Shown here piece by piece: positions 32,254-44,518 of a stretch of DNA of 64,000 nt (positions are counted from its first letter, which is position 1; each line of letters begins with the position of its first letter). Under the pieces are notes generated by a model. That model did not search any database. It worked only from the letters and a program-made list of their open reading frames with translations, and was not told the origin of the DNA. Made by a program: the position numbers and the translations under genes. Location: the NCBI RefSeq assembly GCF_011761635.1, contig NZ_JAASRN010000001.1, positions 641,846 to 705,845 of the forward strand. Reading direction: 5' to 3'. Source of the stretch: Thermonema lapsum (lineage in GTDB: Bacteria > Bacteroidota > Bacteroidia > Cytophagales > Thermonemataceae).

Positions 32254-33591
32254 CTAAAAACTTTTGAGCAACCATTTCCACAAATCTTTATATGAGGGCT
32301 TCTTACCATATGAAAGGATACCAATACGATAGATACGGGCAGCCAGCCAAGTGATAATCAGAAAGCCTGCCACCAAGCAAGCCATCGAGAGCAGCAGTTC
32401 CCAAGCAGGCACACCATAAGGCAAGCGCACTACCATAATCACCGGTGAGGTGAGCGGAATCATAGACAACCAGAAAGCCAACTGACTATACGGGTCATTC
32501 AGTACAATTTGTGCCATGATGAAAGCCAATATCAAAGGGATAGTTACAGGCAAGGTAAATTGTTGCGCATCGGTCTCGCTATCAACTGCTGCCCCTATAG
32601 CAGCAAACAAGGCGCTGTAGAGGAAATAGCCGCCCATAAAGTAGAACAAAAAGCCAAAGATAAGTTGGAAGAGGTTTATATCAAGAATAGTTTGCAAAAT
32701 ACTTCCTACTCCCCCTGCTGCCGCCGTATGCGAGGTTTCTGGTGCTGTAACGCCAGCTTGGGCATTAGACTGCATGGCAGTTGCCCACTCAGTAGGCATC
32801 AAAACCGTAGCCAGCTGAATCAAGACAACGGTAAGCACAATCCACAGACCAAACTGCAACAAACCCACCAGACCTACCCCCAGCACTTTGCCCATCATCA
32901 GCTCTATAGGACGCAGGGTCGAGATGATGACTTCTACAATGCGGTTGGTTTTTTCTTCTATGACTCCACGCATCACCTGTGCTCCATAGATAAAGATAGA
33001 CAGATAAATGACAAAAGAAAGGAAAATGCCAATACCAAAGAGTATTCCTGAGTTGGCTGCTTTTTCTTCCCCTTCTTTTGACAGCACCAAAGTATGTGTT
33101 TGCAATTGCACCTTGGTTTGCTCAAGCACTTCCTTGCTAATGCCTGCTTCCAGCAATCTTATTTCTTCTATGCGCCGCTGAATAAGCTTCACAATGCTAT
33201 TTTCTTCTGCCAACGAAAGCGCTTTTTTCGAAACTACCCGCACACTCACTTGTGCGGTGTTGTTAGGTTGCGGTGCCATCAAATAAACCAACACGTCGGC
33301 TTTGTCATGAGCTTGGAACTGCTTGAAACGCTCTTGGTAGCTCCCGTCTATGATATTAAACACAACACTTTTAGAGCTGTCTATCTGCCCTTTTAGTAAA
33401 TTGCTTTCATCTAAAATCATTACATGCATACCTTTCTCTTCCGAATCGGCATACATAACTACCAAAATGGGAGGTAGTATCATCAGCGCCACTATCAGCA
33501 AAGGCGATAAGAAGGTAGATATCCAAAATGCTTTGGTACGTACTCGCGTGCTGAACTCCCTATGAATAACGATGCCTATTTTTCCTAACAT
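32254..33591 (-). CDS. ABC-2 type transporter permease (NatB-like)
   Basis: 445 aa. One N-terminal membrane helix (about 23-47, FWISTFLSPLLIVALMILPP), an extracytoplasmic domain (about 50-180), then five or six helices from about 185 to 425. The pattern GVIEEKTNRIVEVIISTLRP, followed by IELMMGKVLGVGLVGL, is characteristic of NatB/YhaP-type permeases. It lies 28 bp downstream of its ATPase gene (33620-34519). The substrate is unknown; relatives export sodium, drugs or lipids. Confidence 0.9.
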   Translation of the reverse strand: MLGKIGIVIHREFSTRVRTKAFWISTFLSPLLIVALMILPPILVVMYADSEEKGMHVMILDESNLLKGQIDSSKSVVFNIIDGSYQERFKQFQAHDKADVLVYLMAPQPNNTAQVSVRVVSKKALSLAEENSIVKLIQRRIEEIRLLEAGISKEVLEQTKVQLQTHTLVLSKEGEEKAANSGILFGIGIFLSFVIYLSIFIYGAQVMRGVIEEKTNRIVEVIISTLRPIELMMGKVLGVGLVGLLQFGLWIVLTVVLIQLATVLMPTEWATAMQSNAQAGVTAPETSHTAAAGGVGSILQTILDINLFQLIFGFLFYFMGGYFLYSALFAAIGAAVDSETDAQQFTLPVTIPLILAFIMAQIVLNDPYSQLAFWLSMIPLTSPVIMVVRLPYGVPAWELLLSMACLVAGFLIITWLAARIYRIGILSYGKKPSYKDLWKWLLKSF

Positions 33592-33619
33592 ATTTTTTAT
33601 GTCTGTTTTGAAGAGTGAA

Positions 33620-34519
33620 TTAAGAAACTATCTTAATGAAGATGTCTTTCATAGAGGGCAACACTTCTTCGAAGTGAATTATCTGCCCCTTGTCAATAAG
33701 AAATTGCAACAAATCATTGGGCTGCAGATGCTCTGCCCCCTGAATGCGGTATTCCCACAGTCCATCGTCTGCCTGCTTTTTCTCTAACAACTGAAAGCCT
33801 TCGGGCAACTGCTCTATGACTACGGGCATGTGCACCTCAAAGACGTGCTCTTTAAAACGGCGGCGGATTTCGCGTGTGGTGCCGTCCAGCACTTTGCGCG
33901 AGGCGTGCAACATGACCACATGACGACAGAGCTCCTCGACCGACTCCATGCGGTGCGTCGAAAGCATGATGGTGGTTCCTTGCCGGTTCAGTTCCAATAT
34001 TTCTTCTTTCACTATTTCGGCATTGACGGGGTCAAAGCCAGAAAAAGGCTCATCTAAAATGACCAAACGAGGACGATGTAGCACTGTGGCAATAAACTGC
34101 ACCTTTTGTTGCATTCCTTTTGAAAGCTCTTCTACCCTCTTTTTTCGCCACTTCATAAGGTCAAAACGCTCAAGCCAATGCCTGATTCTTATTTTGGCTT
34201 CCTTAGAGGGCACTCCTTTCAGGCGCGCCAAATAGAACAGGTGCTCTTCTACCTGCATTTTTTTATACAGTCCCCGTTCTTCAGGCAAATAGCCCATCTG
34301 CTCTAAGTGATGGCGCTCCATAGGTTGCCCGTCGAAGAGCACCTGCCCGGCATCCGGCAAAACTATTTGGTTGATAACACGAATCAAAGAGGTTTTACCA
34401 GCACCATTGGGACCCAACAAACCTACAATAGAGGCATGCGGCACCGTTATAGACACATCATCAAGAGCTACGTGCCCTTCGTAGGTTTTTTTGATGTGTT
34501 CTGCTTGCAATAATGTCAT
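33620..34519 (-). CDS. ABC transporter ATP-binding protein (NatA-like)
   Basis: 299 aa from ATG 34519 (the frame is open 13 codons further, but MTLLQAEHIKKTYEGHVALD is the usual beginning). Walker A GPNGAGKTSLIRV, Q-loop GYLPEERGLYKKM, signature LSKGMQQKVQFIATVL, Walker B LVILDEPFSGFDP and switch His in MLSTHRMESVEEL are all intact. The C-terminal region (about 215-299) is the extra DUF4162-type domain of NatA-like exporters. First gene of a two-gene operon with the ABC-2 permease. Confidence 0.93.
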   Translation of the reverse strand: MTLLQAEHIKKTYEGHVALDDVSITVPHASIVGLLGPNGAGKTSLIRVINQIVLPDAGQVLFDGQPMERHHLEQMGYLPEERGLYKKMQVEEHLFYLARLKGVPSKEAKIRIRHWLERFDLMKWRKKRVEELSKGMQQKVQFIATVLHRPRLVILDEPFSGFDPVNAEIVKEEILELNRQGTTIMLSTHRMESVEELCRHVVMLHASRKVLDGTTREIRRRFKEHVFEVHMPVVIEQLPEGFQLLEKKQADDGLWEYRIQGAEHLQPNDLLQFLIDKGQIIHFEEVLPSMKDIFIKIVS

Positions 34520-34615
34520 AGATTGTTTATTTAAAAAACGTTTTTTGACACTTGTCATTGCCTACATATGGCATGATTCTTTATCTTTAAACAAAAACTA
34601 AATATAGTACAAACC

Positions 34616-35446
34616 ATGAAAAAGATACTAGTACCCACTGATTTTTCTGAGCACGCACAAAAAGCCTTGGATTTCGCTGTTTTTATAGCCCGGCGGTCAG
34701 GAGCTTCTCTTAGCCTACTTCATGCCTACCATATACCCTATCGCACCAGCGAATCTGTGATGGCATCAAATAAAATTTATGAAATACTCAAAGAAGATTC
34801 AGAAAAGAACTTGGCTGACTTGCAAGCAAAAATCAAAAAAGAACACCCTCAAATAGAAGTGGAAACCATATCGCACCGTGGCGATGTGAAAAACTTCATT
34901 ACTAACAAAGCCAATGATTTTGATTTGATAGTCATGGGCACGAAAGGGGCGTCGGATTTTGAAAATGTAGTATTTGGCAGCACCACCGCCACCGTTCTAA
35001 ACAATGCCCCATGCCCTGTGCTGGCGGTCCCTGTTCTAGCTCAGATTTCGCAAATCAATCGCTTGGCTTATGCCAGCAACTACGAAGCACACGACCTAGA
35101 AGTAATAGATAGGCTTTGTGAATTTGCGCTTATCTTCGGTGCGGAAATTCACGTTGTGCATTTTGTAGAACCCGAATTTGACGACTTCGAAGAGCTCATC
35201 CGCTATCGCGGCTTCGAGATAGTTGTTAAAGAGAAAATAGCATATCCCCATCTGTATGTACACAAAGTGGCAACCGAAGACTTCAATAAAGGGATGAGCG
35301 AATTTGCCGAGAAGCAAAATATAAGCCTACTGGCAATGCTCACCCATAAACGCAGCTTCTTGGAAAAATTGTTTTTACCAAGCCTGACAAAAGAGATTGT
35401 CATGCAATCGCCCATTCCAGTACTGGCATTTCGCAGCAATCATTAA
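34616..35446 (+). CDS. universal stress protein, tandem UspA domains
   Basis: 276 aa. Domain 1 (about 1-140): KKILVPTDFSEHAQKALDFA ... LIVMGTKGASDFENVVFGST, with the G-x(2)-G-x(9)-G(S/T) ATP-binding pattern. Domain 2 (about 148-276): RLAYASNYEAHDLEVIDRLC ... LLAMLTHKRSFLEKLFLPSL, where the ATP motif is degenerate. Similar in design to the protein at 30240-31109 but clearly diverged. A near-consensus promoter (TATCTTTA) lies about 30 bp upstream. Likely a stress-response signalling protein. Confidence 0.9.
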   Translation: MKKILVPTDFSEHAQKALDFAVFIARRSGASLSLLHAYHIPYRTSESVMASNKIYEILKEDSEKNLADLQAKIKKEHPQIEVETISHRGDVKNFITNKANDFDLIVMGTKGASDFENVVFGSTTATVLNNAPCPVLAVPVLAQISQINRLAYASNYEAHDLEVIDRLCEFALIFGAEIHVVHFVEPEFDDFEELIRYRGFEIVVKEKIAYPHLYVHKVATEDFNKGMSEFAEKQNISLLAMLTHKRSFLEKLFLPSLTKEIVMQSPIPVLAFRSNH

Positions 35447-35495
35447 AAATTTTTTGTTATATTATAGCTTAACACATCTCAACATTTTTCACTCA

Positions 35496-36224
35496 ATGAA
35501 ACTGATTCTGCGCTGTCTTGTGGGCATCGTACTGCTGTTGTGCCCGGCGTGCATACGCTCGGTGGACCCTGCGCCCTCCACGCTGGGCTATGATTATTAC
35601 CCTCTCGAAACGGGCTTTTACCGCATATACTTAGTAGAGCGTACTGATTATTTTTCCAGTGGTGGCAGTGCCCAAACCACTTACTATTTGAAAGAGCTGA
35701 TTGCCCGCTCTTATCTCTCTACACAACAAGACACTATTTTCGAGATAGAACGCTACTTGTCGCCAAAATTGTCGCCTGCCACTTGGACCATAGACTCCGT
35801 GTGGGCAGCCTATCGCCTCCCGCAACACGTGGTTTCGCTTGAAAACAACCGCCCTTGGATAAGGCTTGCTTTTCCCGTTCAAGCAGGTAGAAGCTGGAAC
35901 ATGAATATGTACAACTCTTTGCCAGAGCAGATTGCCCGCATCGATTCCTTTGAGATAAGCCGCTTGATAGAAGGCAACCGCTACAGCCCAGCCTTGCGTG
36001 TCTTGGAAAAAGCTGACTCTAATCTCGTGAGCAAAAAATATAGCTACCGGTATTATGGCAAGAATATTGGTATGATAGAAAGTTACGAAGAAAACTTACG
36101 CTATAAAACCGACCCTCCCTATACGGGGCAAGGAGTTATAGATTTCGGCTTTATTGTTCATTTTAAGTTAGTGGATTATGGAAAGCAAGCGATGCAAAAA
36201 CAAACGAGGGCTTTCGTTCCTTAA
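35496..36224 (+). CDS. lipoprotein, unknown function
   Basis: 242 aa from ATG 35496. Lipoprotein signal LVGIVLLLCPACIRSVDP with the lipobox PAC. The rest is a soluble, aromatic-rich domain (YYPLETGFYRIYLVERTDYF; PVQAGRSWNMNMYNS; YRYYGKNIGMIESYEENLRY) of the kind seen in many Bacteroidota surface lipoproteins. No catalytic motif. It overlaps the start of the subtilisin-like gene by 47 bp, so the two are translated together. It might be a chaperone, inhibitor or anchoring partner of that protease, by context only. Confidence 0.75.
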   Translation: MKLILRCLVGIVLLLCPACIRSVDPAPSTLGYDYYPLETGFYRIYLVERTDYFSSGGSAQTTYYLKELIARSYLSTQQDTIFEIERYLSPKLSPATWTIDSVWAAYRLPQHVVSLENNRPWIRLAFPVQAGRSWNMNMYNSLPEQIARIDSFEISRLIEGNRYSPALRVLEKADSNLVSKKYSYRYYGKNIGMIESYEENLRYKTDPPYTGQGVIDFGFIVHFKLVDYGKQAMQKQTRAFVP

Positions 36225-37923
36225 CATCTTTTTAGGGCTATACTGTGTGCTTGTTGCTTGGGCAGCTCATGCCCAGAACAATCCTAACCTTTCTTATTAC
36301 TTTATTCCTTTTACCGACAAAAAAAATACGCCCTACAATGTGGAACATCCAGAAGCCTTTCTCTCACCACGTGCTATTGAGCGGCGCCAAAAAATGGGCA
36401 TCCCCATTACAGAAAGGGACTTACCAGTGTCGCCCGATTATGTAGCACAGGTAGCAAATACAGGAGCACGCGTGCGCTACACGAGCAAGTGGCTAAATGG
36501 TGTGGTGGTGGTCTGTACCGACGACCAACTGACCGAAATACAAAAGCTTACTTTTGTTGACCTCGAAGGCATCGACTACCTCAAACCCGGCGAAACAGTT
36601 GACCCTCCCGGCTTGGCTAAGACACGGAAGCAAAAACAACGCAGCGCCTCTGCTTCGGTAGCAACCCCCACCCCGCCCCAACATCTTGCCGAATACGGAC
36701 AAGCCCTCGCACAAAACCAATTGATAGGCGTTCCTTATTTACACATGCAAGGCAAGATGGGAAAGGGCATTCTCATTGCCATCTTCGATACCGGTTTCCA
36801 CAATGTAGATGAAATTGACTTTTTTCAACACCTGTTCGAAGAAAACCGCATCGTAGCTACCTACGATTTTGTGATAGGTGAAGAATCGGTATACGAAGAC
36901 GATTCGCACGGTCGCATGGTACTCTCTTGCATGGCTGCCTACAAACCCGGTGAGATGATTGGCAGCGCTCCGGCAGCCTCCTATGCCCTGCTACGCACCG
37001 AAGACGTTTCAAGTGAATACCGTATTGAAGAATACAATTGGCTGCGGGCTGCCGAATACGCCGACAGCTTGGGTGCCGACCTCATCAACTCTTCTTTGGG
37101 CTATAGTGTATTTGACGACCCAAACATGAACTATGTTGCTGAGCAACTCAACGGCAAAACAGCTCTCATTACTCGTGCCGCCAACATAGCTGCCGAAGTG
37201 GGAATACTGGTGGTCAACAGCGCCGGTAATGAGGGCAATAGTCAATGGAAATACATCACCGTACCTGCCGACAGCCCCACCACACTGGCTATAGGGGGCA
37301 TCGATGCCCAAGGAGAAATAGCTTTTTTCAGTTCAATAGGGTTACCTTCCTCTCAGGTCGTCAAACCAGATGTGGTAGGGGTAGCCTACCGCACTACGGT
37401 AGTAAAAAACGGCTTTGTAGGACTTGCCAACGGCACTTCCTTTTCCTCACCTACTGTTTGTGGCATGATAGCCTGCCTTTATGAGGCTTACCCACAACTG
37501 ACCATAGACCAGCTGCGCAATGCCGTGCGCCTGTCGGGCGACCGCAGTTCATCACCCGACTATACCTATGGCTATGGAGTGCCTCACGCACAGCGCGCCG
37601 CAGAAGTAATAGAAAAAGACATTTTACGCAGTAAAAACTATGATTTTCCTGACAGTGGCTTCCGCATCTACCCCAACCCTTATGACCGGCGCGAAGGTGT
37701 CATTTTCATTGAATGGGGCAAGGAGCTGCATGGCAAAAACGCTCAATTGCAAATTATCAGCAGCGACGGCAAACTGATGTTGGAGCGAAACTTCAGCCAA
37801 ATAGCACATTTCGGAAGCATAACACTTAAAAGAGAAGAGCGCCTCCTGCCGGCGGGTACTTACTTGGTAAAAGTAAGCATAGCAGAACATCCGGTACTGA
37901 CCCAACGCTTGGTAATAGAGTAA
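36178..37923 (+). CDS. subtilisin-like (S8) serine protease with type IX sorting domain
   Basis: 581 aa. Signal region (about 12-32, ending AHAQ). An N-terminal prodomain-like part (about 35-180) begins YYFIPFTDKKNTPYN, with SPRAIERRQKMGI. Catalytic triad: Asp204 in AIFDTGF, His244 in DSHGRMV, Ser421 in GTSFSSP; oxyanion Asn351 in SAGNEG. The C-terminal part (about 495-581; FRIYPNPYDRREGV ... LLPAGTYLVKVSI) is a type IX sorting domain. A secreted or surface-bound protease. The start lies within the upstream lipoprotein gene. Confidence 0.93.
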   Translation: MESKRCKNKRGLSFLNIFLGLYCVLVAWAAHAQNNPNLSYYFIPFTDKKNTPYNVEHPEAFLSPRAIERRQKMGIPITERDLPVSPDYVAQVANTGARVRYTSKWLNGVVVVCTDDQLTEIQKLTFVDLEGIDYLKPGETVDPPGLAKTRKQKQRSASASVATPTPPQHLAEYGQALAQNQLIGVPYLHMQGKMGKGILIAIFDTGFHNVDEIDFFQHLFEENRIVATYDFVIGEESVYEDDSHGRMVLSCMAAYKPGEMIGSAPAASYALLRTEDVSSEYRIEEYNWLRAAEYADSLGADLINSSLGYSVFDDPNMNYVAEQLNGKTALITRAANIAAEVGILVVNSAGNEGNSQWKYITVPADSPTTLAIGGIDAQGEIAFFSSIGLPSSQVVKPDVVGVAYRTTVVKNGFVGLANGTSFSSPTVCGMIACLYEAYPQLTIDQLRNAVRLSGDRSSSPDYTYGYGVPHAQRAAEVIEKDILRSKNYDFPDSGFRIYPNPYDRREGVIFIEWGKELHGKNAQLQIISSDGKLMLERNFSQIAHFGSITLKREERLLPAGTYLVKVSIAEHPVLTQRLVIE

Positions 37924-38041
37924 AGCCAAAGCTGTGCAATAAATGGAAGTGCCCCAAAAACATACTCTATAAACGGCAAAAAACAGCATCCGGGTTGACA
38001 AAAGAATAAAAGCCAGCAAAGCTAAGTAGTAACAAAATAAG

Positions 38042-38066
38042 AAAGGGCAGCCGCGGGCTGCCCTTT
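38042..38066. terminator. bidirectional terminator hairpin
   Basis: AAAGGGCAGCC pairs perfectly with GGCTGCCCTTT around a GCG loop, between the protease gene and the converging metallo-hydrolase gene. Confidence 0.9.
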
Positions 38067-38079
38067 GCCTTTTGTATCC

Positions 38080-39513
38080 TTACAATTCGAAGGTTTGTCC
38101 TCGCATGGGGATTTCCACATCCCGAAAATGACGCTCGTGCAACAGCTGCTTGAAAGTCTGCATGGAAGAGAGTTCTCCATGCACCAAAAACACCTTTTTG
38201 AGGCGTTCGGGGTTTTGGTGCGACACAAAGCGCAACAGGTCATTTTGGTCGCCATGTCCACTGAATACATCTATACTTTCAATGTTGGCAAGCACTTCCA
38301 CTTCTTCTTCTTTATGCGTACTGATGGTTTTGGCACCATTTAGCAGCTCATGCCCCAAAGTACCTTCTGCGGCATAACCTACCATCAGAATCGTGGATTG
38401 CGGATTTTGAATGTTGGCACGCACGTGGTGCTCGATGCGCCCGCCTTGTACCATACCCGAAGAAGAAATGATGATACAGGGCTCATTCAAATAAGCCAGT
38501 GCCTTGCTTTGTTTTAGCTTTTCTACATACACCAGATTTTCAAAATCAAACAACACGCGGTGCTCCTCATAAAAAGCCTGCGCTTCGTCGTTGAGCATGT
38601 TCACATATTTCATGTAGGCACGGGTGCTGCTGTGTGCCAAGGGGCTGTCGGAAAATACCTTGATAGGCGGCAGCTTCTTTTTTAAATACAGCTTATTCAA
38701 TGTAAACAGCAAGGCTTGTGTACGCCCTACACTAAAAGCAGGAATAATGAGCTTGCCTGCCTTGGTTACACAAGCTTCTTTTACAATGTCGAGCAGCACT
38801 TCTTCGGGCTCGCCAACTGAAGTACGCTGCTTGTCGCCGTAAGTGCTTTCACAAACTAAGTAATCTACCTGCGGCGGAATGGTAGGGTTGGGCAAGAGCG
38901 GATAGTTGTAACGTCCTAAGTCGCCAGAAAATAGAATGGTTTTCTTCTCTCCTTTTTCCACTACCTCTAATAACACATGGGCAGCTCCCAGCAGGTGCCC
39001 TGCCGGCAACAAGGTTACATACACCCCTTCGGCAAGTTGAAACCGCTTGTTGAATTGAATGGGAAAAAATTGCTCCTTTGCCCGATTTACGTGTTTCTTC
39101 ACAAACCACTCTTTGGGCAAGGTAATACCATTTTTTGAGAAAGGTTGACGGTCTTTTTGCTGTCGGTATTTTTTCCACTTGCGCTCATGGATAGCTGCCG
39201 AATCTTCAAGCAGCAGTTCGGTAAGAGTTACGGTGGGGGAAGTACAGACGATTTTTCCCTCAAACCCCTCTCTAATGAGGTTAGGGATATTGCCCGAGTG
39301 GTCAATGTGGGCATGGGTGAGAATCACAGTATTGACCATGGAGGCTTCGAAGGGAAAAAGGCGGGAAGGGTGAGCATCGATGGGGTCTTCGGGTGAGCGC
39401 TCCCGCTCCATATCAAAACCACAATCGACCAGAATACGATAGTCGTCGTCGGTCTCAAGTAAAAACATGCTACCGGTAACCTGACCGGCAGCGCCCCAAA
39501 ATGTAAGTTTCAT
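38080..39513 (-). CDS. MBL-fold beta-CASP metallo-hydrolase (RNA-processing type)
   Basis: 477 aa. Metallo-beta-lactamase core with LTHAHIDHSGNIPNLI (HxHxDH), GHLLGAAHVLLE, FSGDLGRYNYPLL and CESTYGDK, then the beta-CASP domain (SFSVGRTQALLFTL; ISSSGMVQGGRIEHH) and a C-terminal RMMBL part (SIDVFSGHGDQNDLLRFVSH, VHGE). Archaeal CPSF-like and bacterial relatives are RNA endo/exonucleases; the substrate here is not known. Zinc ligands look complete. Promoter element at 39641-39648. Confidence 0.92.
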   Translation of the reverse strand: MKLTFWGAAGQVTGSMFLLETDDDYRILVDCGFDMERERSPEDPIDAHPSRLFPFEASMVNTVILTHAHIDHSGNIPNLIREGFEGKIVCTSPTVTLTELLLEDSAAIHERKWKKYRQQKDRQPFSKNGITLPKEWFVKKHVNRAKEQFFPIQFNKRFQLAEGVYVTLLPAGHLLGAAHVLLEVVEKGEKKTILFSGDLGRYNYPLLPNPTIPPQVDYLVCESTYGDKQRTSVGEPEEVLLDIVKEACVTKAGKLIIPAFSVGRTQALLFTLNKLYLKKKLPPIKVFSDSPLAHSSTRAYMKYVNMLNDEAQAFYEEHRVLFDFENLVYVEKLKQSKALAYLNEPCIIISSSGMVQGGRIEHHVRANIQNPQSTILMVGYAAEGTLGHELLNGAKTISTHKEEEVEVLANIESIDVFSGHGDQNDLLRFVSHQNPERLKKVFLVHGELSSMQTFKQLLHERHFRDVEIPMRGQTFEL

Positions 39514-39640
39514 CTGCTTTTAGTTTTATCTATTGGTTATCAAAGTGTTATCATAAACAAAAAAAGAGAGCCGGCTCTTTTACCCCACTACTTTGCTTTC
39601 TTTCTGCATTGCCGTCTCTGTTCACCAAAAGTAGCAAATG

Positions 39641-39648
39641 CAAAGTTA
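39641..39648 (-). promoter_or_regulatory. -7 promoter element (TAACTTTG) for the MBL-fold gene
   Basis: TAnnTTTG match on the minus strand, 128 bp before the ATG at 39513. A second match, TACTTTTG, is at 39625-39632. The rest of the 307-bp gap holds only the acs terminator at 39764. Confidence 0.5.
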
Positions 39649-39763
39649 CGCTATTTGGGGCGCTTGTGCAATTCATTGTAGGCTTGGCATTTTCATGGTG
39701 GCTTGCCAAGCAGAGGTTCACTCCCAAAAAACAAAGCCTTAAGGTGGTGCTCTGTAAAACAAA

Positions 39764-39800
39764 AATCCCCTCTCTGCTACGACACCACAAAGAGGGGATT
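39764..39800 (-). terminator. intrinsic terminator of acs
   Basis: On the minus strand AATCCCCTCT and AGAGGGGATT form a 10-bp stem with a 17-nt loop, followed by TTTGTTTT. Confidence 0.85.
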
Positions 39801-39820
39801 ACGAAAAGGCAAGGCGATGG

Positions 39821-41741
<1,921 letters not shown>

Positions 41742-41848
41742 GGTCAATTTTATTTTTAGCTCAGCATCTTTCGTATCAATATCCTCAAAAAAGCGGATTA
41801 AGTCAATATTTTCTCGCAATTGTTCAAAAACCACACAATCAACGCCAC

Positions 41849-44491
41849 TCACCACACCCAGCGGGCAGAAAGAAGCACGGACAAGGGACGCATTGGATAA
41901 TAAAGCTCTGACAAGGTATTTTCGGACAAACGGAAAGCACGGTAAGCCTCCACATTCCACAGGTTGGTTGCCTTGATGCCCATTTCCATACGTTTCACAC
42001 GCCAGGAAGCACTCAAATCGCCCAGCAACAAAGTGGCTGCACTGCCATCACTTTCATTATGTTGCCACCTTACAGAGAAAGCGCCTTTGAAGCTGCCGGC
42101 TACATAGTGCAACTTTGAATACCACTCCCATTGATACACGCCGGGTTGTGCCTCTTCATTTAAACGCAACAGGCTGTATGTGTATTGAAATTGCCCCTCA
42201 TAGCGCCATGCGGTAGCCAGGGGAAAGTCAAGCTTTACGCCCCAATCGTGCACTTGGTTGCTGAGCCGCGTTTCAATGCCATTGAAGCGACGCAAGATTG
42301 CCTGCCACGACCGGCGGTAGTGCAAACCTACGGAAGCATTAAAGCGGCTCAGGTATTTCCCGCCTTGCATTTCTACTTGCCCCTGCTGCACCGGCACGCG
42401 CTCCGGCAACATTTCTGTAATAGCCAGGCGCTCGATGTAACGGCTTTGGGCTTGATAGTTTTGAAAAGCGCCTTGCCCGCTCGCCATCAGGCGCCAGTGA
42501 ATGCCTTTCAGCAGGTCCGAATAAGCATAGGTAACATAAACAGAAGCCAAGTCGGAAACAAAAGGGCGGTTGCCTTGCACATAAACAGTCCGGTAGTCGT
42601 GCAACAAAGGGCGGGGGCTGTAAAAGGTTTCGGCATCGACTTCACGCGCCAAACGAAAGGTGGCATACAATTCGTTGCGAAGGTCTATTTTTTTATGCCA
42701 CTGGCTCCGGGTTTCGCCGGCAAACAACCATCGTGCTTCTTCTGTGGGCAGGTGCAACCAATAGGGCTTTGCCTGAAAAGCCTGCACCAGCTCGTTGCGT
42801 TTACCCCAACGGAAAGTGCGCTTTAGACTCACGCCCGGCTGTATGTATGCCTGTGCCGCCTGCCAGCTCATGGAATCCACCGGGCTTGCTTCGGGCACAA
42901 GGCGCTCAAAAGCCGGGTTCAAAGCGGCATAGCCTGCCTGCAGACTACCTTCCATATCCCAAGCCTCTATGCGAAGTGCATACAGCCCTGCGCCCATCCA
43001 CCGCAAGGGCTGCAGGCGGGCATCCAATCCCTCGTAGGCCTCTCCTCCGTTCCACACCTGCGGGAACAGCCCCGGCCGTAGTGCCAATTGCTCCTGCCCT
43101 ATCTGCAAACGGCTTTGCCATTGCTGAAAGACAGCCCCGCCGGCAGCAGTAGGACGCATACGGCTAAAAGCATAGGCAAGCTGAAGGTTGAGCTGTTCCA
43201 GCCGCTGTTCAATAGCCTGCGAAGGGAAAAGCACCTGTGCTGCCGAGGCATCGCCCTGCACTTCTGCATAGTGTCGCATAAAACCTGCCGGCAGATTTTT
43301 TTCCGCTTGCATCTCTGCCCGCCAGTAGTGAGCCTGTTCTTGCCAGCGCTGTGGCTCCACGAAGTCGATGGTATCGGCGGGTAGAAAAAAGCGCTGCCGC
43401 GCCTCGGGCTGCCAATCGCTTTGGTCGAAGCTGTAATGCAGCTTGCTCTTCCATTCCACTTCCCGCTCGTTTTTGAGCATGCCGTTGAGTGCCACACTCG
43501 CCGATTGGTTGTATAAAAAAAGTTGCGGTTTGAAAGGGGGGCTATCTTTCACCACACCGTAAACAGAGCGCTCTTGCAAGAGAGAGAAGACATTATCCCA
43601 GGTGGCACTGCCCCCTATCACCACTCTTTGCAGCTCACCGGCAAGCTGCTCGCCTGTGTTGTTGGCTTTCAGCAAGTGCAGGCTTTGCCTGCTGCTTCCG
43701 AAGCGCATCCACTGCCCGTGGTAGGCACCCAGAATGCGTTGGCGGTGGTCGATGCCTGCGGCAACGGTATTGACCACATCGGCTTTGCCCTTGAACTCCT
43801 CTTTGAGAATCACATTCATCGCCGGCGCGTCGCTCCTGACGCCCATGCTGTCGAGCATTTTCACCGGTTGATGATTCTCGTACACCTCGATGCGCTCCAC
43901 AGTCTGTGGGCGCATGTTGCGGCTTGCCAGTGTATAGTTGGCATCCAATAAGTTCAAGCCTTCCACATAGAAACGGTTGATGGCTTTGCCTTTGTAGCGA
44001 ATGGTACCGTTGTCAAGCACTTCTATGCCGGGCATGCGTCGCAGCACCTCCTCCAGACTGATGTCCTGCTTTTCAAGGAATTGGTTCAGGTCATACACTA
44101 CCGTATCGGAACGGATTTCCACGGGGCGGTCTTCTATCTTCACCTCTCGAATTTGCAGGGGGGCTTCGCTGAGCCGGACCGTGCGGGGTGGCGGCAACTG
44201 CTCAAAAGCAGCGAGCGACAGGCGGCGGGTAGCATAGCCGTAAAAAGAGAATTCCAGCCATGCGTGCTTCAGGCTGTCAGCTATGGAAAGCATGAAGCGC
44301 CCTGCTTCGTCGGTGATTGAGTGGGCATAGATTCGCTGCCCGGTAGAATCGGTCAGCAACACATTGGCATAGGGCAAGGGCTGCGCCGCCGTGTCTTGAA
44401 CCACGCCCTCTATGGACCGTTGGGCATGCAATGCTTCCGGCAAACAGATTGTCAGAATCAAAGTAAAAAAGTAGGGGCAAAACCGCTTCAT
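41849..44491 (-). CDS. TonB-receptor-like outer membrane protein with carboxypeptidase-like domain
   Basis: 880 aa from ATG 44491. Signal peptide ending LHAQ, then a CarboxypepD_reg-like beta-sandwich (about 25-110; [20 protein letters not shown]), a plug-like domain (about 115-215; [20 protein letters not shown]) and a large barrel. It ends in VLLSARWVW. It resembles TonB-dependent receptors without a clear TonB box and matches the Bacteroidota 'outer membrane beta-barrel' type. It lies 27 bp downstream of a GLPGLI gene, an arrangement seen repeatedly in this phylum. Substrate unknown. Confidence 0.85.
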   Translation of the reverse strand: MKRFCPYFFTLILTICLPEALHAQRSIEGVVQDTAAQPLPYANVLLTDSTGQRIYAHSITDEAGRFMLSIADSLKHAWLEFSFYGYATRRLSLAAFEQLPPPRTVRLSEAPLQIREVKIEDRPVEIRSDTVVYDLNQFLEKQDISLEEVLRRMPGIEVLDNGTIRYKGKAINRFYVEGLNLLDANYTLASRNMRPQTVERIEVYENHQPVKMLDSMGVRSDAPAMNVILKEEFKGKADVVNTVAAGIDHRQRILGAYHGQWMRFGSSRQSLHLLKANNTGEQLAGELQRVVIGGSATWDNVFSLLQERSVYGVVKDSPPFKPQLFLYNQSASVALNGMLKNEREVEWKSKLHYSFDQSDWQPEARQRFFLPADTIDFVEPQRWQEQAHYWRAEMQAEKNLPAGFMRHYAEVQGDASAAQVLFPSQAIEQRLEQLNLQLAYAFSRMRPTAAGGAVFQQWQSRLQIGQEQLALRPGLFPQVWNGGEAYEGLDARLQPLRWMGAGLYALRIEAWDMEGSLQAGYAALNPAFERLVPEASPVDSMSWQAAQAYIQPGVSLKRTFRWGKRNELVQAFQAKPYWLHLPTEEARWLFAGETRSQWHKKIDLRNELYATFRLAREVDAETFYSPRPLLHDYRTVYVQGNRPFVSDLASVYVTYAYSDLLKGIHWRLMASGQGAFQNYQAQSRYIERLAITEMLPERVPVQQGQVEMQGGKYLSRFNASVGLHYRRSWQAILRRFNGIETRLSNQVHDWGVKLDFPLATAWRYEGQFQYTYSLLRLNEEAQPGVYQWEWYSKLHYVAGSFKGAFSVRWQHNESDGSAATLLLGDLSASWRVKRMEMGIKATNLWNVEAYRAFRLSENTLSELYYPMRPLSVLLSARWVW

Positions 44492-44518
44492 TACATGCAA
44501 TGATATATGCGTGCTACA

